A stretch of 13,923 bases of DNA, from positions 1 through 13,923 of the forward strand of contig CAJFUS010000075.1 of the NCBI GenBank assembly GCA_904420235.1, read 5' to 3'. Shown here in pieces: positions 6,334 to 11,996 of the stretch. The position numbers and the translations under genes are program-made. The stretch comes from Candidatus Neoanaerotignum tabaqchaliae. Its GTDB lineage: Bacteria > Bacillota > Clostridia > Lachnospirales > Anaerotignaceae. Below the pieces are notes generated by a model, which saw nothing but the letters and a program-made list of their open reading frames with translations, ran no database searches and was not told the origin of the DNA. Each line of letters starts with the position of its first letter. Positions within the stretch are counted from its first letter, which is position 1.

Positions 6334-7420
6334 ATGTTTCTTTTTTTATTGAACCATTTTCAACTTTAAATATTTCTGTTTTTCCAGCGCAGCTTTTAAC
6401 AAAATCTTCTATGCCTGTGCAGGTTATAATAGTCTGTATCCCGTTTATGCACTCAATAAGCATATGCTGACGGGTTTTATCAAGTTCCGAAAGTACATCG
6501 TCAAGAAGAAGCACCGGTTTTAAAGATGTCTTTGACTCTATTATGTCTATTTCAGCCAGCTTAGCGCACAAAGCCGCCGTTCTTTGCTGTCCTTGAGAGC
6601 CGTAAATTTTCACATCACGGCCATTTATATAAAAACATATATCATCCCTGTGTGGCCCCGTTGATGTACTTCCCAAAACTATATCTTTATTAAATGAATA
6701 TTTTAACTTGTCCTCAAAATCATCAGCTTCCACATTTGGGGCGTAGGATATAAAAAATTCATTATCATTGCCGCTTATATGGCTATGTCTCGCCGATGAC
6801 CTTATGCTTAATGTTTTAACAAAATCATTTCTAGTTTTTATTATTCTTCTGCCGAAATCAACAAGCTGTTGGTCCCAAGCGAAAAGCGTATCCTTAAGGG
6901 CATTATTTTTTTGAATACTTTTAAGCAAGTTATTCCGCTGTTTAAGTATTTTTGTGTACTGCTGAAGATTATGACAATATACCTTGCTCAACTGACAAAG
7001 CTCAACATCTATAAAACGTCTTCTTTCCGACGGAGAACTTTTTATAAGCTGAAGGTCTTCTGGAGAAAATATAACTGTATACAAAATACCAAGCAGCTGA
7101 CTGCTTTTTTTTATGGGAACATTGTTTACAGCTATGCCTTTTTTTCCGCCCGAACGTATATGTATGTCTATTCTGTTTTCAAAAGAAGCACCCCTATTAA
7201 ACAAAGCCCTTATATGAGCCTCATTTTTTGAAAAACATATAAGCTCTCTGTCATTTTTCGTTCTGTGGCTTCTTCCAGTTGAACACATGTATATTGATTC
7301 AAGAAAATTTGTCTTTCCCTGGGCATTTTTGCCATAGAATATATTGATACCTTCTCCAAGCTCAACACCGGCCTTTTGTATATTTCTAAAATCCGTCAGG
7401 GAAAGTTCTTTTATACGCAT
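6332..7420 (-). CDS. recF: DNA replication and repair ATPase RecF
   Basis: A 362-residue RecF, the usual length, an SMC-like ABC-type ATPase that loads RecA at gapped DNA with RecO and RecR. Walker A is GKNAQGKT at 30-37, the block STGPHRDD is at 253-260, the signature is SQGQQRT at 275-281, and Walker B is LLLDDVLSELD at 304-314. All key ATPase residues are present. The ATG at 7420 follows the yaaA stop without a gap (TAAATG), and GGAGG at 7435-7439 lies in the end of yaaA, so the two are translationally linked. It is the last gene of the dnaA-dnaN-yaaA-recF series. The gyrB gene that often follows in Firmicutes is absent; a terminator stands there instead. Confidence 0.98.
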   Translation of the reverse strand: MRIKELSLTDFRNIQKAGVELGEGINIFYGKNAQGKTNFLESIYMCSTGRSHRTKNDRELICFSKNEAHIRALFNRGASFENRIDIHIRSGGKKGIAVNNVPIKKSSQLLGILYTVIFSPEDLQLIKSSPSERRRFIDVELCQLSKVYCHNLQQYTKILKQRNNLLKSIQKNNALKDTLFAWDQQLVDFGRRIIKTRNDFVKTLSIRSSARHSHISGNDNEFFISYAPNVEADDFEDKLKYSFNKDIVLGSTSTGPHRDDICFYINGRDVKIYGSQGQQRTAALCAKLAEIDIIESKTSLKPVLLLDDVLSELDKTRQHMLIECINGIQTIITCTGIEDFVKSCAGKTEIFKVENGSIKKET

Positions 7421-7642
7421 TTATTTTTCTTTTTCCTCCACAGTTATATCTTCAAACCCTTCAACACATACAATATCACCAGGATAAACTTTTTTACGAA
7501 GTTCTTTTACAGTTTGGCCGTTAAGTTTTATTTTTTCCTCATCTATGAATGTTTTAGTATCAGAACCCTGTCCAACCATACCACAAAGCTTCATAAGCTG
7601 ATTCATTTTTATATAATCATCTTTTATAAAAATTTTCTTCAT
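7421..7642 (-). CDS. yaaA: S4-domain RNA-binding protein YaaA
   Basis: A 73-residue protein made of one S4 RNA-binding domain, of the YaaA family conserved between dnaN and recF in Firmicutes and connected with ribosome assembly. IKMNQLMKLCGMVGQGSDTK (11-30) is the S4 helix pair; LNGQTVKELRKKVYPGDIV (40-58) matches the family pattern NG-x-x-x-x-x-RR-x-K-x-x-GD-x-V, with the usual first arginine changed to Leu. The start is supported by AAGGTGAT at 7648-7655, five bases upstream; the gene begins 14 bases after the dnaN stop and ends directly at the recF start. Position and length make the identification strong; the molecular role is known only in outline. Confidence 0.93.
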   Translation of the reverse strand: MKKIFIKDDYIKMNQLMKLCGMVGQGSDTKTFIDEEKIKLNGQTVKELRKKVYPGDIVCVEGFEDITVEEKEK

Positions 7643-7656
7643 AAAACATCACCTTT

Positions 7657-8760
7657 TTATACTCTTAGCGGAAGAATAAGATATTTATACTTATCGCCTT
7701 CTTCAGGTTTTATGATACATGGGCTCAAAGACGAATTAAATTGTATGGATACATTATCATCTTCAACGGACTTAAGAGCCTCTATAAGGAACCTTGGATT
7801 AAAAGCGATTTTAAGCTCGCTGCCTTCAAATGTGCAGTCAACTTCTTCGTGAGCTTTTCCCATTTCAGTTTGTGAAGTTATTATTATTTTTCCTTCGCTT
7901 ATTTCAAACTTAACTGGCATTTTTCTTGCGTCACGTGATATAAGAGAAGCTCTTTCAAGGGCTGATATAAGTTCATTTTTTGAAACAACAATTTTTGTTC
8001 CAAACTCATCAGTGAATGTCTGTTCATATTTTATGTAATCCCCGTCTATAACTCTTGAAACAACAGTATTGCCATTTACAATAAAAAGAACATGTTTATC
8101 AGTTATAAAAATTTCAGTATATTCATCACTATCTGAAAGTATTCGACTAATTTCACGCATAGTTTTTGCAGGTATTATTACATTAACGGGCTTTTCTATT
8201 TCTGGAGTTTCAGCTCTTCTGCATGATATTCTAAATCCGTCAACCGCAACTATGTTCGTGCTGTTATTTTTAATTTCCATAAGTTCGCCTGTAAGAACTG
8301 GCTTTGATTCATCCATAGCAACCGAAAATATTGTTTGGTTAATCATATTTTTAAGGTCAACTTGTTTTATCTTATAGGAAAAATCCTTTTCAACTTCTTG
8401 AAGCGGCGGAAAATCGTCAGGGTTTTGTATCATTACGGTAAATTCAGAATACCCGCATTTTATAACAGCTGTTTTTCCATCACTGTTTGTTTCTATAGTT
8501 ACATTATCACCATTAAGCTTTCTTATAATTTCAGAAAAAAGCCTTGCTTCAATAGCAAATGCTCCTGTTTCTGAAACATTAGCTTTTATTGGAGCAGTTT
8601 TAATTCCAATGTCAAGGTCACTGGCAGTTAATGTTATTTCGTCATTATAAACATTTATTAATATACACTCCAGTATGGGGAGGGTTGTTCTTGTACTTAC
8701 GGCTTTAGAAACTGTGTTTATTGCTTCCGCAAGTGAAGTTTTTTCGCATGTAAGTTTCAT
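7657..8760 (-). CDS. dnaN: DNA polymerase III beta subunit (sliding clamp)
   Basis: A 367-residue clamp that encircles DNA and tethers polymerase III and other partners. Three clamp domains are present in full. Family landmarks include LPILECILI at 27-35, IQNPDDFPPL at 111-120, KPVLTGEL at 153-160, VAVDGFRIS at 171-179, NPRFLIEAL at 321-329 and the C-terminal YLILPLRV at 360-367, part of the binding pocket for partner peptides. AAAGGAG (8773-8779) serves as ribosome binding site, but the 12 bases between its GGAG core and the ATG hold a DnaA-box-like sequence. The gene follows dnaA after 340 bases that include part of the replication origin. No clear separate promoter was found, so it may be read from dnaA or from a weak promoter inside the spacer. 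Confidence 0.99.
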   Translation of the reverse strand: MKLTCEKTSLAEAINTVSKAVSTRTTLPILECILINVYNDEITLTASDLDIGIKTAPIKANVSETGAFAIEARLFSEIIRKLNGDNVTIETNSDGKTAVIKCGYSEFTVMIQNPDDFPPLQEVEKDFSYKIKQVDLKNMINQTIFSVAMDESKPVLTGELMEIKNNSTNIVAVDGFRISCRRAETPEIEKPVNVIIPAKTMREISRILSDSDEYTEIFITDKHVLFIVNGNTVVSRVIDGDYIKYEQTFTDEFGTKIVVSKNELISALERASLISRDARKMPVKFEISEGKIIITSQTEMGKAHEEVDCTFEGSELKIAFNPRFLIEALKSVEDDNVSIQFNSSLSPCIIKPEEGDKYKYLILPLRV

Positions 8761-8763
8761 TTA

Positions 8764-8973
8764 TGTTGATAACTCCTTTCTTTTAGTAAATATATAATTA
8801 AATAAGTTTTTTTAGAAGTAATAATAGTAGTACCTGTTAATATGTTGATAAGTAGTTAAATAGCAGATAAATAAATATTTTTTATATATGGATAAATATG
8901 TGTATAAAATTATTTGGAATGAAAAGTTATACACAAAAATAACAATCAAATTTTTAATTGAATGTTATCAACA
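8764..8973. other. oriC part 2: DnaA-box cluster between dnaA and dnaN
   Basis: In the 8761-9100 spacer, sites matching TTATNCACA or differing by one base are: TTATCAACA at 8764-8772 (minus), 8843-8851 (minus) and 8965-8973 (plus); TTATCCATA at 8887-8895 (minus); TTATACACA at 8899-8907 (minus) and 8927-8935 (plus). The four central sites lie within 93 bases. AT-rich DNA and a DnaA-trio run lie on the dnaN side. This corresponds to the dnaA-dnaN half of a bipartite Bacillus-type origin. The rest of the spacer (8976-9100) holds short dyads with an AACAT/ATGTT core but no gene. Confidence 0.85.
8813..8830 (+). other. DnaA-trio run, predicted origin unwinding element
   Basis: Six consecutive trinucleotides TAG AAG TAA TAA TAG TAG fit the pattern [T/A]A[G/A] known for DnaA-trios, where DnaA filaments engage single-stranded DNA. 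They are followed on the same strand by the more GC-rich TACCTG and, 12 bases after the last trio, by a DnaA box at 8843-8851. AT-rich DNA (8781-8812) lies on the other side. Order and polarity match the known arrangement in Bacillus subtilis. Confidence 0.7.
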
Positions 8974-9011
8974 TTTTTTCAACAGATACTTAACATATAT
9001 ATGTTGATTTG

Positions 9012-9045
9012 TTTCTAACATAAAATAAGCCATAAATGTTAGAAA
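9012..9045 (-). repeat. Ten-base perfect inverted repeat downstream of dnaA
   Basis: TTTCTAACAT (9012-9021) and ATGTTAGAAA (9036-9045) flank 14 bases. It lies about 55 bases past the dnaA stop and could fold in the dnaA-dnaN transcript. No T run follows on the minus strand, so a classical terminator is unlikely. Confidence 0.45.
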
Positions 9046-9100
9046 TTATGAAGCAATCTAACAAACAATATTGAATGTTAAAATGATGACAAAGTGAGGA

Positions 9101-10420
9101 TTATAGGCCTTTTATACGTTTTTCAAGTTCCAAAAGCGTTTCTGCAAGGGCAGGGTCTTTGTCTAAATCCTTTTCTATTTTGTTGCAGGCATGAAGCACT
9201 GTTGTGTGGTCTCTTCCGCCGTAGTCTTCTCCTATGGCTGAAAGGGATATGTCAAGAAGCTTTCTTGAAAGGTACATTCCTATTTGTCGCGGGTATGCTA
9301 TATTTTTTGGTTTTTTTGTTCCTTTTAAATCTGCTACCGAGATTTTATAATAGTTGGCTATTATTTCTTGTATAAATTCGGTAGTCATTTTATTTTCGGA
9401 AGCTCTTTCAAATATATCCTTCATTGCCTCTTCTGCCAGCTCAACGGTAACTTCTCTGTTTGTAAGAGTAGCAAATGCCACTATTCTTGTAAGAGCTCCT
9501 TCCAATTCACGAATATTTGTGTCTATATACTTTGCTATGTAGTTCATTACACTGTCGGGAACAACTATGGAGTCCATTTTAGCCTTTTTTCTAAGTATAG
9601 CTATCCTTGTTTCATAATCCGGCGGCTGTATATCAGCTATTAATCCCCATTCAAAACGTGTTTTAAGTCTTTCCTCAAGAGTTTTGATTTCTTTTGGAGG
9701 ACGGTCTGATGATATTATTATTTGTTTGTTGTTTGAGTGGAGGGCATTGAATGTATGGAAAAACTCTTCCTGAGTTCTTTCTTTTTGTGCTATAAATTGT
9801 ATATCGTCAATTAAAAGGACATCAATATTTCTATACTTATTTCTGAATTCTTCATTTTTGTTTGTACTTATGGAATTTATAAGTTCATTTGTAAAAGTTT
9901 CACTTGTTACATAAAGAACCTTTGTATTAGGCTTTTTATCAAGTATGTAATGGGCTATTGAGTGCATAAGATGCGTTTTTCCAAGACCTACGTTACCATA
10001 AAGGAAAAGAGGGTTATAGGCTCCTGCCGGAGATTCCGCAACAGCAAGGGAAGCTGCGTGGGCCATTCTGTTGCTATTGCCAACAACGAATGACTCGAAA
10101 ACGTATTTTGGATTAAGATTTGCCGCGGCTATAGGGTCCGAATTTTTTTGTCCCGATACAGGAGCTATTTTTGATGAGCCTATAAGCATTATGTTATATT
10201 CAACGTGGCATGCCTCTATAAGAGCGTTCTTTATAAGGCTTAAGTATTTATTTTCTACCTGTGTTTTACTGAAGTCGTTTTCAGCCTTTAAAACTAAATC
10301 TTTTCCGTCCACAATATGGATTTTAAGGGGCTTTATCCATGTGTTGAAGCTTATGGGGTCTTCTAAATTTTTTTCAATAAGAGACAAAGCTTTTTGCCAG
10401 CTTATGTTTATATCTTCCAT
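9101..10420 (-). CDS. dnaA: Chromosomal replication initiator DnaA
   Basis: A 439-residue AAA+ initiator that binds DnaA boxes and opens oriC. Domain I spans about 1-78, domain II is a short linker (about 80-105), domain III is the AAA+ core and domain IV binds DNA. Walker A is GNVGLGKTH at 142-150, Walker B LLIDDIQF at 202-209, SSDRPPKEI at 237-245 is sensor I, and GGRDHTTVLHACNKI at 401-415 is the DnaA signature. The protein is complete. AAGGAGG (10426-10432) lies five bases before the ATG. Upstream are two perfect dyads and a cluster of DnaA boxes, so autoregulation by DnaA and control by a further factor are both possible. Transcription runs away from the upstream origin half, co-directional with replication. 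Confidence 0.99.
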   Translation of the reverse strand: MEDINISWQKALSLIEKNLEDPISFNTWIKPLKIHIVDGKDLVLKAENDFSKTQVENKYLSLIKNALIEACHVEYNIMLIGSSKIAPVSGQKNSDPIAAANLNPKYVFESFVVGNSNRMAHAASLAVAESPAGAYNPLFLYGNVGLGKTHLMHSIAHYILDKKPNTKVLYVTSETFTNELINSISTNKNEEFRNKYRNIDVLLIDDIQFIAQKERTQEEFFHTFNALHSNNKQIIISSDRPPKEIKTLEERLKTRFEWGLIADIQPPDYETRIAILRKKAKMDSIVVPDSVMNYIAKYIDTNIRELEGALTRIVAFATLTNREVTVELAEEAMKDIFERASENKMTTEFIQEIIANYYKISVADLKGTKKPKNIAYPRQIGMYLSRKLLDISLSAIGEDYGGRDHTTVLHACNKIEKDLDKDPALAETLLELEKRIKGL

Positions 10421-10443
10421 TTTTTCCTCCTTGTTGAATCTTG

Positions 10444-10459
10444 TGGAGTAAATACTCCA
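10444..10459. promoter_or_regulatory. Perfect 16-base dyad in the dnaA leader
   Basis: TGGAGTA (10444-10450), AA, TACTCCA (10453-10459). It begins 11 bases upstream of the dnaA Shine-Dalgarno sequence. It may be a protein-binding operator or, in RNA, a short hairpin next to the ribosome binding site; the two-base centre makes a tight RNA loop less likely than a DNA operator. Confidence 0.45.
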
Positions 10460-10515
10460 TTTTAATGCCCTGTAAGTGCTTTATAAAGGAATATTAACAT
10501 ATTTGGGCATTAAAA
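10460..10515. repeat. Perfect 11-base inverted repeat around the dnaA promoter region
   Basis: TTTTAATGCCC (10460-10470) and GGGCATTAAAA (10505-10515) are exact inverted copies separated by 34 bases. The spacer contains TTTATAAAG and TGTTAATAT (minus strand), both possible -10 regions of dnaA. A paired-operator or promoter-loop function is inferred; no known regulator motif was recognised. Confidence 0.5.
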
Positions 10516-10540
10516 AATCAACAAACCGTATTTTTAGAAG

Positions 10541-10950
10541 TTATCAACAATGTTGTGCACAATATGTGGATAACTTTTTGGAAATTTATAATGTTTTTAG
10601 TTAAAAATATATTGTAAAATCAACATATAGTTAAAGTTAAAAAATGAAAAACCACAGTTGTACACATTTTAACAAAATTAACATTAAAAAATCCACTTGT
10701 ATAAATTGGATATACTGGATTTGTTGATAAATTGCCTATTAAGGCGTCAAATAACGCCATTATTTAAGTTTTAAAATCCGTTTTCACAATAATATATCAA
10801 AATATTTAGAGTTTATCAACAATTAAGAGGCTGTTTGTGGATAAATATAAAATGAGGCTTTTAATTAGAAATTATTTTGTGCATAAATTTTAAAAGCATA
10901 TTTTGAAAGTTAATATTATAAAAAGTCTGAAAATTTGTTTTTGTGTATAA
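10541..10950. other. oriC part 1: DnaA-box cluster upstream of dnaA
   Basis: The 10421-11068 spacer has no gene but many DnaA boxes. Exact TTATCCACA: 10565-10573 and 10836-10844 (both minus). TTATGCACA at 10878-10886 and TTATACACA at 10942-10950 (both minus) fit TTATNCACA. One-mismatch TTATCAACA: 10541-10549 (plus), 10732-10740 (minus) and 10813-10821 (plus). Weaker sites are the palindrome TTGTGCACAA at 10553-10562 and TTGTACACA at 10658-10666. Two dense groups stand at 10541-10573 and 10813-10950. With the cluster beyond dnaA this forms a bipartite origin. Confidence 0.88.
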
Positions 10951-10978
10951 ATGCGGCCTTATTTTTAAATTAATTTTC

Positions 10979-11007
10979 TTGACGGGCAGTTTCTTTTTGA
11001 TTATAAT
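10979..11007 (+). promoter_or_regulatory. Strong promoter of the rpmH operon
   Basis: TTGACG (10979-10984), 17 bases, TATAAT (11002-11007): a near-consensus sigma-A promoter 60 bases upstream of rpmH. It lies directly next to the last DnaA box (10942-10950), so DnaA bound there could influence it. Confidence 0.85.
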
Positions 11008-11068
11008 GGTAGCAGTGCTTTTGTGCAGGATACGCGGCAAAGAGTAATTTTTAAGGAGGTGCTTATAA

Positions 11069-11203
11069 ATGAAGATGACATTCCAGCCAAAGAAAAGGCA
11101 AAGAAGCAAAGTGCATGGCTTTAGAAAAAGAATGGCTACGGCCAACGGCAGAAAAGTTCTTGCAGCAAGAAGAAGAAAAGGAAGAAAAGTATTATCTGCT
11201 TAA
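11069..11203 (+). CDS. rpmH: Ribosomal protein L34 (bL34)
   Basis: A 44-residue, extremely basic protein of the large ribosomal subunit. The sequence begins MKMTFQPKKRQRSKVHGFRK and ends with the RRRKGRKVLSA block, an almost invariant bL34 pattern at the normal length. AAGGAGGT at 11053-11060 stands eight bases before the ATG. The gene is the first in the operon and is preceded by a strong promoter. Its placement next to oriC and just upstream of rnpA is conserved across bacteria. A hairpin between it and rnpA may reduce transcription of the following genes relative to this abundant protein. Confidence 0.98.
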   Translation: MKMTFQPKKRQRSKVHGFRKRMATANGRKVLAARRRKGRKVLSA

Positions 11204-11234
11204 TTAAAACCAAGATTAATACCTTTGTATTTAT

Positions 11235-11265
11235 AGGCCGCGGATAGTGGCCTTTTAATTTTTAA
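11235..11265 (+). terminator. Hairpin between rpmH and rnpA, probable partial terminator
   Basis: AGGCCGC (11235-11241) and GTGGCCT (11247-11253) pair over seven bases with one G-U around the loop GGATA, followed by TTTAATTTTT. It has the form of a short intrinsic terminator. As no promoter for rnpA is evident, partial readthrough is the likely mode. Confidence 0.6.
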
Positions 11266-11293
11266 GGCGTTTTTGCGCTAAGGGTGTGACGAA

Positions 11294-11641
11294 TTGGAAT
11301 TTACGCAGTCTATAAAAAAAAATTTTCAGTTCAGGTTTGTATATAACAAAGGAAAATCGCTGGCGAACAAGTTTCTTGTTATGTATGTTATTAAAAATAA
11401 AAAATATCCTGATACCAACCGTTTGGGAGTTTCAGTAAGCAAAAAGGTTGGTAAAAGCATTGTAAGAAGCAGGGTTACAAGGCTTATAAAAGAAAGCTAC
11501 AGACTTATGGAAAAGGACGTTAAAAAGGGATATGACATAGTAGTTATAGCAAGGGTATCGTCGGCCTCGGCGTCATATGCCGATATTGAGAAATCTCTTA
11601 TGAGCCTTATGAAAAAGCATGATATAATTGAAAAGTCCTGA
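11294..11641 (+). CDS. rnpA: Ribonuclease P protein component
   Basis: A 115-residue basic protein that assists the RNase P RNA in 5' processing of tRNA precursors. FTQSIKKNFQFRFVYNKGKS (3-22) is the typical N-terminus and KKVGKSIVRSRVTRLIKESY (50-69) the RNR-motif helix; the centre reads R58-S59-R60 where most homologues have R-N-R, a mild deviation. The start is the TTG at 11294: an in-frame stop at 11279-11281 leaves no ATG upstream, and the residues after TTG match the family N-terminus. The ribosome binding site is weak (AAGGGTGTGA upstream). It lies in the rpmH operon; its reading frame remains open from its TGA to the yidD start. Confidence 0.96.
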   Translation: MEFTQSIKKNFQFRFVYNKGKSLANKFLVMYVIKNKKYPDTNRLGVSVSKKVGKSIVRSRVTRLIKESYRLMEKDVKKGYDIVVIARVSSASASYADIEKSLMSLMKKHDIIEKS

Positions 11642-11749
11642 CAAACACATTGTTTTATAATCCGCCGCGTACGCCCCGTTTTTGGAGCAGCTTTTAATAT
11701 AAAGATTGTTTTTGTTTGTTTTATTTACTACAGAAAGAAGATTGAGAAT

Positions 11750-11962
11750 ATGGCTAAGAAAATTCTGCTTTTTTTGGTGAGGTTTTATCAGCTTTGCATA
11801 TCTCCGCACTTTGGGCCGTGTTGCAGGTTCACTCCTACATGCTCTCAGTATATGTATGAGGCGGTATTAAAGTACGGCGTTTTAAAGGGAGGATATCTTG
11901 GCGTGCGGCGCCTTCTTAAATGTCACCCGTTCCATAAGGGCGGATATGACCCGGTGCCTTAA
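11750..11962 (+). CDS. yidD: Membrane protein insertion efficiency factor YidD
   Basis: A 70-residue YidD-family protein, membrane-associated through an N-terminal amphipathic or hydrophobic helix, that assists YidC-dependent insertion. The family core is complete: FYQLCISPHFGPCCRFTPTC (12-31), SQYMYEAVLKYG (32-43) and the C-terminal CHPFHKGGYDPVP (58-70), with the conserved cysteines at 24, 31 and 58 present. It begins 108 bases after rnpA, whereas these genes are commonly adjacent or overlapping. The only start codon available in the frame is the ATG at 11750; the ribosome binding site (AGAAAGAAG) is poor. It precedes yidC by 34 bases. Confidence 0.95.
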   Translation: MAKKILLFLVRFYQLCISPHFGPCCRFTPTCSQYMYEAVLKYGVLKGGYLGVRRLLKCHPFHKGGYDPVP

Positions 11963-11996
11963 TTTTAATAGTAATATGTTCGAGGGGGATTAAATT

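Noticed and set aside
7376..7852. Plus-strand open frame of 158 codons opposite recF, yaaA and dnaN
   Set aside because: It runs antisense across three secure genes, is rich in Phe and Tyr as expected from the reverse of Lys/Glu-rich coding DNA, and has no recognisable domain.
9651..9670. AAAACGTGTTTT-like near-palindrome in dnaA considered as parS or an operator
   Set aside because: It encodes the conserved KTRFEWG stretch of DnaA and lacks the TCACGTGA core.
10861..11145. Minus-strand open frame of 94 codons
   Set aside because: It overlaps the rpmH promoter, ribosome binding site and half of rpmH and has no family features.
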